From a virus, in IMG/VR virus record IMGVR_UViG_3300031539_000035, positions 1-56,561 of that record: 56,561 nucleotides of DNA. The stretch is one strand, 5' to 3'. The notes beneath the pieces are model-generated. The model had not been told where the DNA came from and did not search any database. It worked only from the letters and a program-made list of their open reading frames with translations. This document shows positions 7,867 to 14,720 of this stretch, piece after piece. Position 1 is the first letter of the stretch. Each line of letters starts with the position of its first letter. A program made the position numbers and the translations under genes.

Positions 7867-8197
7867 GACGTGGAAAAACGTGGAGCGGAAGATCGCGGAG
7901 CGCATCGGTGGAACGCGCACCAGCAAGGGCGGCCAGGGGGAAGCGACGCCGGACGTGGAGAACGATTGGCTGTCAGTCGAGGTCAAGACGCGGCGTACGT
8001 TTCCCGGCTGGATGATAGATGCAATGGCGCAGGCGGAGACGAATGCTACGCCGGGCAAACTGCCCACCGTGCGATGTCACGGTATTGGCTGGCGGCATCG
8101 TCGGGACATTATCATGCTGCGGGCGGGTGACTTCGAGGACTACTTTGGGGGCTATGGGACCGACACGGTGGCGAACGAGGGAACGGAGGACCAGTGA
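7856..8197 (+). CDS. PD-(D/E)XK nuclease, Holliday-junction-resolvase-like
   Basis: 113 residues. N-terminal KNVERKIAERIGGTRT, then TPDVENDWLSVEVKTRR: the Asp and the ExK of a PD-(D/E)XK core, as in Hjc-type resolvases and related small phage nucleases. The size fits a single catalytic domain. It probably handles branched DNA before packaging or during recombination; a DNA-modification role cannot be excluded. Confidence 0.65.
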   Translation: MPNKTWKNVERKIAERIGGTRTSKGGQGEATPDVENDWLSVEVKTRRTFPGWMIDAMAQAETNATPGKLPTVRCHGIGWRHRRDIIMLRAGDFEDYFGGYGTDTVANEGTEDQ

Positions 8198-8931
8198 GTG
8201 AGCTGCTGTCCTTCGGCGCGGGCGTGAACAGCGTGGCCCTCGCGATCCTGCTGGTCAACGAAGGCTGGCGCGGGCCAATCGTGTTTGCCGACACGGGCTG
8301 CGAGTGGCCGGAGACGTACTGCTACCTGAGCTATTTCGAGGGCGGCTGGCTGGCGCCGCGGGGGCTGAGTGTGACGACGCTGGGCGGGGAGTGGCGGCCG
8401 GGAAAACGGGCCAGGGAGCTGAGCCTCATAGAGTACGCCGAATGGTATGCCTACGTGCCTCTGGCCGGCATCCGTTGGTGCACCCGGACATATAAGGCCG
8501 ATCCGATGGCCCGATATGCGCAGGCTAACGGCATTGAGACGCAGTTCCTTGGTATCGCGGCGGACGAGTCCCACCGGCAACCGCTCAGGAGCCGGCCCTT
8601 GGTGGACAGGAATATCACGCGTCAGGGATGCATCGACATTATCGTCGCTGAGGGGCTGGACGTGCCGCAGAAGAGCGGCTGCTACATCTGCCCATTCCAG
8701 CGCGACAACCAGTGGCGGGAGTTGTGGCGCTTGCATCCCGATCTATTCGATCGGGCGGCCAGGCTGGAAGAGGCGGCGACGGCCAGGCGCGGGATATTCA
8801 CGACGCTGGACCCGGCGGGCAAGATCACGCTGCGTGACCGCCAGTATCGGTACGAGCATCAGGGCAGCCTGCTGGACGACTCCGACTGGGACGCGCTGCT
8901 GGCCTACCGGCCGTGTGTGTGCGGCCTGTGA
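8194..8931 (+). CDS. PAPS-reductase-like (adenine nucleotide alpha hydrolase) protein
   Basis: 245 residues. PP-loop SFGAGVNSVAL near the N-terminus, FADTGCEWPET, RWCTRTYK and the C-terminal KSGCYICPFQ pattern identify the phage branch of the PAPS reductase superfamily. Members activate a substrate with ATP and often handle sulfur. Whether this one reduces PAPS, thiolates DNA/tRNA or has another role is unknown; no Dnd partners are present. Start overlaps the upstream stop. Confidence 0.75.
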   Translation: MSELLSFGAGVNSVALAILLVNEGWRGPIVFADTGCEWPETYCYLSYFEGGWLAPRGLSVTTLGGEWRPGKRARELSLIEYAEWYAYVPLAGIRWCTRTYKADPMARYAQANGIETQFLGIAADESHRQPLRSRPLVDRNITRQGCIDIIVAEGLDVPQKSGCYICPFQRDNQWRELWRLHPDLFDRAARLEEAATARRGIFTTLDPAGKITLRDRQYRYEHQGSLLDDSDWDALLAYRPCVCGL

Positions 8932-8935
8932 CACC

Positions 8936-8964
8936 TTGACAATGCCATAAGCATATGTTATACT
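8936..8964 (+). promoter_or_regulatory. Strong sigma-70 promoter
   Basis: TTGACA, 17-base spacer, TATACT, starting four bases after the stop of the PAPS-reductase-like gene. Drives the genes from 8996; expected transcript start near 8971. Confidence 0.85.
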
Positions 8965-8995
8965 AGGGCTCAAGCGGTAGCGACAAGGAGGCGAC

Positions 8996-9277
8996 ATGAG
9001 GATCAAGACGGTTTCAGTAACTTACGGGCGGAAGCTGAATCTCGGGGAATACAATTCTGCCACAGTCGAATGCTCCATGTGGGCCGATCTGGACGTGGAG
9101 GATGACCTGGACGTGGCCATGCACGGACTCTGGGACATGGCCAAGGAGAACGTGAAGGCACAGTGTCTGCCATTGGCCAACAAGGGCAAAGCCGAGGTCC
9201 GCGAGTTCTATCTTGGCGTGCCGGTGGCGAATCCGCGTGAAAAGGAGGTAGTACCGGTACAAGATGAGGCTCTATGA
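8996..9277 (+). CDS. Conserved small phage protein of unknown function
   Basis: 93 residues with AAGGAGG seven bases before the ATG. Beta strands (IKTVSVTYGRKLNLGEYNSA) followed by a helix (WDMAKENVKAQCLPLA). I have the impression of a widespread phage/MGE family of unknown function next to recombination genes. First gene of a strongly promoted unit. Confidence 0.6.
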   Translation: MRIKTVSVTYGRKLNLGEYNSATVECSMWADLDVEDDLDVAMHGLWDMAKENVKAQCLPLANKGKAEVREFYLGVPVANPREKEVVPVQDEAL

Positions 9278-9318
9278 GCGGCGTGTATCACTGACGCTAG
9301 CATAACAGGAGGCATAGC

Positions 9319-10392
9319 ATGAGCCCGATTCTCGGACTGACTCAAGACACGGATCGCATCGCGCAGTTCCCCAGCCTTGGCCGCCTTCGCAAAGGGGCGC
9401 CCATGGACCCGAACAAAAAAGGGCCGGGGCGCGAGCTGCGCTACTTCCGATTCACGAGCGACCTGCCCGACGTACAGACCGCCTTCGAGACAGCCCACGG
9501 CAAGGAACCGTCTATCCTCACTATCTACCTGCCCTATCCTGGCCTCGACGAGAACTTTGCCACCTGGCGTGAGGAGTGGAAAGCCGGGGGGCTCCAGCAC
9601 CGCTGCAACGGCGCTGACTGCACCGTCTGGCTGGAGAATGGCGCCTACGTGCTGGCTGACGCTACGCACAAGAAGGCCTGCCCCTATGCCGACAAGGCGC
9701 AGCGGGAGTGTAAAGTGATCGGGCGCCTCACGGTGATCGTCCCGGAGCTATGGGCTGCCGGCTACGTCGGTTACGTGACGCTTGGGACTGGGAGCATCCA
9801 TGATGTTACCAGTATCTACGACAGCCTCAACGCCATTGCCGAGTCGCAGATGCATGGCGGACGTTCGGTGGACCTGCGCGGGATCCCGATGGTACTGCGG
9901 AGGGTTGAACGGGAGATCTCGACGCCGGGGACTGACGGCAAGCGGGCACGACGAAAGCACTGGCTGGTGACGCTCGAGCCAGCGGCCAAGTGGGTGCGGG
10001 GATTGCAGCAGATCACGAAGTTGAGCCTACCTATGCTCAAGTCGGGCGTCGAGCAGGACGTGTCAACCGACCAAGGGCCCGCGGAGTTTGAGGACACCGA
10101 AGTAGTGGACGCCGAAGTGGTGGACGAGGCCACCGGCGAGATCGTTGAGGAGCAGATCGAGGAACAGGTCGAGGCGCCTCATTGGGCCAAGGATGAGGCC
10201 AAGCAGAAGGCGCTTCTGGACAAGGGTAAGAAACTTAAGCTGTCCAAGGCCGAGCTTCTGCGCCGGCTCGGCGTGGCGGAAGGCCAGACCATCAGCGACC
10301 TGCCCATCACTTTCGAGCAGGCCATGGCCCTACTGGACACGGAACCGCTGGCGGTCGGCCCGGATCTGGCTCAGGAGTCGATGCCGTTCTAA
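9319..10392 (+). CDS. Recombination-directionality-factor-like (phage gp3-like) protein
   Basis: 357 residues. The N-terminal half has GRLRKG, a YFRF motif, AFETAHGKEPSILTIYLP and GGLQHRCNG followed by further Cys residues, matching what I know of the gp3/RDF-like phage family, which controls serine-integrase excision. The C-terminal quarter is acidic (EVVDAEVVDE, EEQIEEQVE) and ends in a KLSKAELLRRLG helix segment. No integrase is visible, so either it lies outside the window or the protein has another DNA role. Confidence 0.6.
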   Translation: MSPILGLTQDTDRIAQFPSLGRLRKGAPMDPNKKGPGRELRYFRFTSDLPDVQTAFETAHGKEPSILTIYLPYPGLDENFATWREEWKAGGLQHRCNGADCTVWLENGAYVLADATHKKACPYADKAQRECKVIGRLTVIVPELWAAGYVGYVTLGTGSIHDVTSIYDSLNAIAESQMHGGRSVDLRGIPMVLRRVEREISTPGTDGKRARRKHWLVTLEPAAKWVRGLQQITKLSLPMLKSGVEQDVSTDQGPAEFEDTEVVDAEVVDEATGEIVEEQIEEQVEAPHWAKDEAKQKALLDKGKKLKLSKAELLRRLGVAEGQTISDLPITFEQAMALLDTEPLAVGPDLAQESMPF

Positions 10393-10424
10393 GCTGGGGG
10401 ATGTCTAGCCTGGCGGGGGGAAAG

Positions 10425-10655
10425 ATGAGCAAGAAAGAGGGCGGTGGCGAGGAATCTGTGGGGAGTACTATCTTGCAGATAGTAGTCTTGACATGTGTGA
10501 TAGTGTTTCTCGCCATGATGGTGCGAGAGAGCGGTGCCCAGGCGCGGACACAGTGGATCCGCGAGAGCATGGCTGAGCAGGGGTACACACTGATACTAGA
10601 AGACTCTGGTGCCGGAGAGACATGGCGGATGATCTGCGAGGAGATCGGTCGGTGA
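10425..10655 (+). CDS. Single-pass membrane protein
   Basis: 76 residues from ATG 10425 (GGGGGGAAAG upstream). One membrane helix, TILQIVVLTCVIVFLAMMV, then a soluble tail. No recognised family. Confidence 0.55.
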   Translation: MSKKEGGGEESVGSTILQIVVLTCVIVFLAMMVRESGAQARTQWIRESMAEQGYTLILEDSGAGETWRMICEEIGR

Positions 10656-10733
10656 TGGGATATTGTGGCATTGGGGCATATCATCCGAAAACGTCGGCGC
10701 ATTGCGGCAGCCGACCACCCTCTGGAGGGCGAC

Positions 10734-11093
10734 ATGGAAAGCAACACGGTATTACGGGTCGCGGGCACGTCAAACCCGCGCAAGTTGGCTGGCGCGATCG
10801 CTCATGGATTGCGCCAGTACAAAGAGATCGAGATGGTGGCGTGCGGGGCGCTGGCGGTAAATCAGGCAGTGAAAGGTATCTGTGTGGCCCGGCAATATCT
10901 GGAGCCGGACGGCTATGACTTGGTGAGCCAGCCAGCCTTCACTATTTTGGATCCCGAAGCGGCTGAGCATCGCACGGCGATCCGCTTTTGGCTCACGCTC
11001 TCAGATCGCTGGGGCCCAGTCCAGCCCTTACGGCGGGTAGAGCGGACGCCGCTTCTAGGGGACTGCACTCCATTGGGGGCGGCTGATGCTTAG
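10734..11093 (+). CDS. SpoVS-like (Alba-superfamily) protein
   Basis: 119 residues from ATG 10734 (GGAGGGCGAC upstream). LRVAGTSNPRKLAGAIAHGL, GALAVNQAVKGICVARQYL and a PAFT segment follow the stage V sporulation protein S family almost throughout, including NQAVKA-like and ARG-like positions. SpoVS proteins are small nucleic-acid-binding proteins acting in sporulation and cell division. In a phage it may tune host differentiation or bind RNA. The last 40 residues extend beyond the usual family length. Confidence 0.8.
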   Translation: MESNTVLRVAGTSNPRKLAGAIAHGLRQYKEIEMVACGALAVNQAVKGICVARQYLEPDGYDLVSQPAFTILDPEAAEHRTAIRFWLTLSDRWGPVQPLRRVERTPLLGDCTPLGAADA

Positions 11094-11499
11094 CACCTAC
11101 TGCGATAACCCGATGGGCCACGATCCGCGCCCAGAACTGATAGAGGATCACGAGCGGTGGGAGGTGCTCCTGCTGGTGGCTGAGCGCGCCTGCGTCGACG
11201 ACCGCACGCTAGTACACGTTCTGCATACGATGCGTTGCCTAGGGGCTGGACTGGTGGAGGAAGGAGCTGGCCTGCGCATTGTGCCGGGCGAGATCCTGGC
11301 GGCCGAGTACGGGGCGCTGAAAGCCAAGTGGCTGATACCGCACTTGCGAGAACTCAGTGACGTACTCATTCTGGCGAAGCAGCGGCTGGAGGGCATTGGG
11401 CGGGGCTGCCCGATCTGTGCTGGACAGATGAAGCAGCGGCCCAATGCGATGCGCGTCTGCGATCGGTGCGGTATTGCGGACTTGCGGCGTGGTACGTGA
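11086..11499 (+). CDS. Helical protein with C-terminal zinc ribbon
   Basis: 137 residues. Mostly helical; the end carries CPIC...CDRC, a four-Cys zinc ribbon. Start overlaps the SpoVS-like gene by eight bases. Function unknown. Confidence 0.55.
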   Translation: MLSTYCDNPMGHDPRPELIEDHERWEVLLLVAERACVDDRTLVHVLHTMRCLGAGLVEEGAGLRIVPGEILAAEYGALKAKWLIPHLRELSDVLILAKQRLEGIGRGCPICAGQMKQRPNAMRVCDRCGIADLRRGT

Positions 11500-11504
11500 G
11501 TAGC

Positions 11505-11574
11505 GGGATGCCGGGCGCTCCAAGCGCATATGGTCATCTTTGGAGCCTCCGGAAGGCAGGAGCCCCGGCATCCC
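11505..11574 (+). ncRNA. Predicted three-way-junction RNA element
   Basis: The 70 bases fold into a closing stem of 11 bp (11505-11515 with 11564-11574, GGGATGCCGGG/CCCGGCATCCC), a second stem GCTCCAA/TTGGAGC (11517-11523 with 11540-11546) and a third CTCC/GGAG (11547-11550 with 11559-11562). It lies between two genes directly upstream of the RBS of a 34-residue ORF. It could be a 5' regulatory structure, a processing site or a structured leader. No known riboswitch recognised. Confidence 0.5.
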
Positions 11575-11587
11575 AGGGAGGAATAGC

Positions 11588-11692
11588 GTGGCGTTCTGGG
11601 AGGTATTTCTAGCCTGTGTCTTAGGTGGGGTGATTGGCGGCGTGTTCGCGCTCATGCTTTGGGGCTGGGTATGCGACGCGCGGGAGGAATAG
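11588..11692 (+). CDS. 34-residue single-pass membrane protein
   Basis: GTG 11588 with GGGAGGAATAGC directly upstream, stop TAG at 11690. Sequence begins MAFWEVFLACVLGGVIGGVF and continues hydrophobic, with a short DAREE tail. The strong RBS is the main support. Its stop is two bases from the next start. Confidence 0.5.
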   Translation: MAFWEVFLACVLGGVIGGVFALMLWGWVCDAREE

Positions 11693-11694
11693 CG

Positions 11695-11949
11695 ATGCGC
11701 GTGATGATCCATGGTTACGTGTACGATACAGTGAAGGCGGAGAAAATCGCCGAACTGGGTTGGGCCACTCTTATGAGGGGTGAACAACTGTACTTTTTGG
11801 CGCGGCTTGCTGGGGATGTTGTTACCCTCAACAGGGAGGAAGCCTTTAACTATTATCAGGAAGCTGTGAGAGGCGTAGACTATCTACCTAAACGATTTGC
11901 CGTGTACATGGATGAAAAAGCCGCGTTCGGGGAAGTCGAGGAGGCGTGA
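11695..11949 (+). CDS. Hypothetical protein
   Basis: 84 residues from ATG 11695, with GGGAGG just upstream. Begins MRVMIHGYVYDTVKAEKIAE, alpha/beta. A Tyr- and Glu-rich second half. No family recognised. Confidence 0.55.
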   Translation: MRVMIHGYVYDTVKAEKIAELGWATLMRGEQLYFLARLAGDVVTLNREEAFNYYQEAVRGVDYLPKRFAVYMDEKAAFGEVEEA

Positions 11950-11973
11950 GCGGCAAGACAATTCCTCGGGCTA

Positions 11974-12002
11974 TTGACAATGATAGCATGATGTGGTACA
12001 AT
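11974..12002 (+). promoter_or_regulatory. Sigma-70 promoter for the Y-type RNA
   Basis: TTGACA, 17-base spacer, TACAAT. The expected start, about seven bases past the -10, falls at 12009, essentially the first base of the tRNA-like fold. Confidence 0.9.
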
Positions 12003-12139
12003 GCTCATTGTGGACGTAGCTCAACGGCAGAGTGCCTAAACGCCCTCGCCAAATCCTTACCCGATTACGGGTCGGCTGGATGAGGGTTACCACTTGAAAT
12101 GGGGTGATGCAGGTTCAACTCCTGCCGTCCACAATGAGC
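12003..12139 (+). ncRNA. tRNA-like Y RNA (YrlA-type candidate)
   Basis: A 14-bp perfect helix joins 12003-12016 to 12126-12139; its inner seven pairs act as an acceptor stem. Next come TA, a canonical D-arm (12019-12033, stem GCTC/GAGT, loop AACGGCA) and, on the 3' side, a perfect T-arm (12109-12125, GCAGG/CCTGC, loop TTCAACT). Between them, where a tRNA has its anticodon arm, are 75 bases forming another long hairpin (CCCTC/GAGGG at 12043-12047 and 12082-12086, ATCC/GGAT, ACCCG/CGGGT). No CCA and no convincing anticodon arm. The Ro60 gene follows 117 bases later. Bacterial YrlA RNAs are known tRNA mimics encoded beside Ro60 genes, so this reading fits better than a tRNA. Confidence 0.75.
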
Positions 12140-12255
12140 GTCGGGGTCGATCTTATCCGATGCGTCGTGTGATAGTCGGGCCGGCTGACTACGGTTATCA
12201 GGATAAATACCCGTGGTCAATACATTTGCCCGACTTTTTCTTTTGGGGAGGAACG

Positions 12256-13842
12256 ATGAACTACGGGCGACACTATTCGACGTTGGAGACGCCGCAGTCG
12301 GAGCCGCTGGCGGGCCAGGTCCAGAACTCGGCCGGGGGCCACGCCTATCCGGTGGACGATTGGGTGCGGCTGGACAGGTTCCTGATCCTCGGCTCGGAGG
12401 GAGGCTCGTACTATGCCACCGAGCACAAGTTGACTCGCGACAACGCCAAGGCGGTCGAGCGGTGTATTGCTGCGGATGCCGCTCGCGTCGTGCGGCGGGT
12501 GGTCGAGATCAGCGATTCCGGCAGGGCCGCGAAGAACGATCCGGCCCTGTTCGCCTTGGCGCTATGCACCACGTCTGCGGCCAAGGCGGACGCTTTCGCC
12601 GCGCTGCCCAAGGTGGCGCGCATTGGCACCCATCTCTACCATTTTGCTGAGTACGTCGAGGGCTTTCGCGGCTGGGGACGCGGCCTGCGCACGGCGGTTG
12701 CCAGGTGGTACGACGAGAAGTCGGTTGAGAATCTGTCCTACCAGGTGATCAAGTACCGTCAGCGGGACGGCTGGACGCACCGGGATATGCTGCGGCTGTC
12801 GCACCCGAAGAGCGCGCGCAATAACGCTGTCTACCACTGGATCACCAAGGGGGAGTCCGCCGGGTTACCGCTGATCGATGCGTACGTGAAGGCGGCGGCG
12901 GCGGAGACTGAGAAGGAAGTCGTCTCGCTTATCGAGGGGTACGGATTGCCCTGGGAGGCCATCGATACCAAGTGGTTGGGATCCGCCGCTGTCTGGGGTG
13001 CGCTCTTGCCACACCTTCCGGCGATGGCCATGGTTCGCAACCTGGGGCGGATGACGGCCAACGGCCTGTTGGGCCCCTTTGCCGACGCGAACAAGCGCGT
13101 TCTGTCCGTGCTGACCGGGGAACTACCGCGCGTGCACCCGTTCGCCGTTCTGTTGGCGCTGAAGACCTACGCGCAGGGGCATGGGATGAAGGGATCCCTC
13201 AACTGGCAGCCCGTTTCGGCCATTGTGGACGCTCTCGACGCGGCTTTCTATAATGCGTTTGGTAACGTGACGCCGACCAACAAGCGGATCGTGCTCGCCA
13301 TTGACGTGTCCGGATCGATGGATAGCCCGATGATGGGGTCTCCTCTGACGTGCCGGGAGACGGCGGCGGCGATGGCGCTCATCACGGCGCGGACCGAGCC
13401 GCAGCACGAGATCATGGCGTTCGCGGAACGGTTCGTGCGGCTGGAGATCTCACCGCGAGAGAGGCTGGACGACGTGGTGAACAAGACAGCCGCGTTGCGG
13501 ATGGGGGGCACCGACTGCGCTCTGCCGATGATGTGGGCGCTTGGATACGATGAGAAGATGGATAGTTACAGGGATAGCGGCTACGAGAAGAAGCGGCAGT
13601 CGATCTACAAGGCGGATGCGTTCGTGGTCTACACCGACTCTGAGACCTGGTGCGGGGCCATCCACCCGACGCAGGCGTTGGCAAAGTATCGCAAGGAATC
13701 GGGAATCAACGCCAAGTTGGCGGTTGTGGCCATCGTGCCCAACGAGTTCAGCATTGCGGATCCGAACGATGGTGGGATGATGGACGTGTGCGGTTTCGAC
13801 ACTGCGGCGCCCGGGATCATCGGCGACTTTGTGGGGAGTTGA
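12256..13842 (+). CDS. rsr: Ro60 ortholog (TROVE and von Willebrand A domains)
   Basis: 528 residues from ATG 12256 (GGGGAGGAACG upstream). The N-terminal two thirds match the TROVE ring of Ro60/Rsr proteins (segments such as NSAGGHAYPVDDW, RFLILGSEGGSYY, NDPALFALALC). The C-terminal third is a vWA domain with an intact MIDAS: DVSGS near 350, Thr in GGTDCALPM near 420 and TDSE near 459. Ro60 binds Y RNA and misfolded RNA; in bacteria it works with exoribonucleases such as PNPase in RNA decay and rRNA maturation. The Y-type RNA and its promoter lie directly upstream, giving a complete phage RNP module. Confidence 0.9.
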   Translation: MNYGRHYSTLETPQSEPLAGQVQNSAGGHAYPVDDWVRLDRFLILGSEGGSYYATEHKLTRDNAKAVERCIAADAARVVRRVVEISDSGRAAKNDPALFALALCTTSAAKADAFAALPKVARIGTHLYHFAEYVEGFRGWGRGLRTAVARWYDEKSVENLSYQVIKYRQRDGWTHRDMLRLSHPKSARNNAVYHWITKGESAGLPLIDAYVKAAAAETEKEVVSLIEGYGLPWEAIDTKWLGSAAVWGALLPHLPAMAMVRNLGRMTANGLLGPFADANKRVLSVLTGELPRVHPFAVLLALKTYAQGHGMKGSLNWQPVSAIVDALDAAFYNAFGNVTPTNKRIVLAIDVSGSMDSPMMGSPLTCRETAAAMALITARTEPQHEIMAFAERFVRLEISPRERLDDVVNKTAALRMGGTDCALPMMWALGYDEKMDSYRDSGYEKKRQSIYKADAFVVYTDSETWCGAIHPTQALAKYRKESGINAKLAVVAIVPNEFSIADPNDGGMMDVCGFDTAAPGIIGDFVGS

Positions 13843-13867
13843 CATGGAGGTTTGGATATGATATGAT
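13839..13867 (+). promoter_or_regulatory. Sigma-70 promoter giving a leaderless mRNA
   Basis: TTGACA, 17-base spacer, TATGAT; the -35 overlaps the stop codon of the Ro60 gene. The -10 ends seven bases before the ATG at 13874, so transcription should start at or next to the start codon. No Shine-Dalgarno sequence precedes that ATG. Confidence 0.85.
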
Positions 13868-13873
13868 ATTCTC

Positions 13874-14326
13874 ATGGACGTAGAGACGGCGGCCAGGGTG
13901 CAAGAGAGCCAGGTAGAGCATGGCGGTGCTTTGCCTGGCTCGCGCCTTCTCACGCGCCGGCAGGTGGCGCAACGTCTGGGGTATAGCGTGAGTTACATGG
14001 CGGTCCTGGCCTGTCATGGCAGGGGGCCCCAGGCTCACGGGCGCATCGGGCGCTCGCTGCTGTATCGGGTGGATGAGGTGGACGCCTGGAGGGCCGCGCA
14101 TCCGCGCAGGTCCGGGGGCAGGCCCAGCAGGCCGCGGGAGTTCGGGCCCGACCAACTGACTCTGAAAGAGGCGGCGGCGCTATTGGGACTGACGCCTGCC
14201 AAGATGGCTAAGCGGATGGCGGACGGGATAGTGGTGCCTGGTGGTAAAATAGCCGGGTCCTGGTGGTTTGACAAGGCGGAGATGGAGGCGCTGCGCGGCG
14301 CTTTGCCGGAGTTGCGCGGGGAGTAG
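13874..14326 (+). CDS. Double HTH_17/MerR-like regulator (excisionase-like)
   Basis: 150 residues with two winged-HTH units of the excisionase/MerR N-terminal type: LLTRRQVAQRLGYSVSYM...LLYRVDEVDAW, and LTLKEAAALLGLTPAKM...WWFDKAEMEAL. Each has the usual pattern of HTH, basic wing and closing helix. Such tandem units bind paired DNA sites; it may be a repressor or packaging-module regulator. It has its own promoter, appears leaderless, and is followed by a strong terminator, so it is a one-gene unit. Confidence 0.75.
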   Translation: MDVETAARVQESQVEHGGALPGSRLLTRRQVAQRLGYSVSYMAVLACHGRGPQAHGRIGRSLLYRVDEVDAWRAAHPRRSGGRPSRPREFGPDQLTLKEAAALLGLTPAKMAKRMADGIVVPGGKIAGSWWFDKAEMEALRGALPELRGE

Positions 14327-14330
14327 AGGG

Positions 14331-14352
14331 GGGCCGGAGACGGCCCTTTTTT
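14331..14352 (+). terminator. Rho-independent terminator
   Basis: GGGCCG/CGGCCC stem, GAGA tetraloop, six T. Lies three bases after the HTH gene stop. Confidence 0.9.
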
Positions 14353-14355
14353 GAT

Positions 14356-14604
14356 ATGGACGATTTCGGTGCTATCTGCGAGGCATACGGTAATCGCTGT
14401 CTGCGGTGCGGGTCCGAAGTGGACTTGACGCGGGATCACGTGCTGCCGCGCAGCCGTGGCGGGAGCGATGCGGTGGCCAACATCCAGCCGCTCTGTCGGC
14501 GGTGCAACAGCGTGAAGGGCGTGGGTGAGACGGACTACCGACCCGGGGCGGAAGTGAACCAGGCGCACTTTATCCTGGAGTTCTATCTGGGCGGGCGAAG
14601 ATGA
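14356..14604 (+). CDS. HNH endonuclease, packaging-associated
   Basis: 82 residues. Zinc-bound HNH core: CLRC, DHVLPRSRGG, then NIQPLCRRCNSVKG. Small HNH proteins next to terminase genes are common in phages and can support cos cleavage. The start ATG lies three bases after the T tract of a terminator and has no visible Shine-Dalgarno, so its expression is unclear; read-through of the terminator is needed unless a promoter overlaps. Confidence 0.8.
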   Translation: MDDFGAICEAYGNRCLRCGSEVDLTRDHVLPRSRGGSDAVANIQPLCRRCNSVKGVGETDYRPGAEVNQAHFILEFYLGGRR

Positions 14605-14720
14605 GGACCGTCTCCTTGCAGTGCCTAGCTGGCATGGGAGTAGATCCGCGGCGGACTGAGGGCACTGTGCGCTGGCTGGGAACCCCCATGCAAGCTCAGG
14701 ACCCCCATGCAAGAAAATAA
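14601..14720 (+). CDS. 39-residue ORF overlapping HNH and small terminase genes
   Basis: ATG 14601 overlaps the HNH stop and the ORF runs to TAA 14718-14720, 14 bases into the next gene. It may serve mainly to couple translation, because the following gene also lacks a clear RBS. Contains two copies of ACCCCCATGCAAG (14682-14694, 14701-14713); the second holds the next start codon. Real protein product uncertain. Confidence 0.35.
   Translation: MRTVSLQCLAGMGVDPRRTEGTVRWLGTPMQAQDPHARK

Noticed and set aside
12010-12133. Ordinary tRNA (Ser-TGA or Phe-GAA) with an intron
   Set aside because: Candidate anticodon stems contain mismatches, the extra 50 bases form their own hairpin, there is no CCA and a Ro60 gene follows; a Y RNA fits better.
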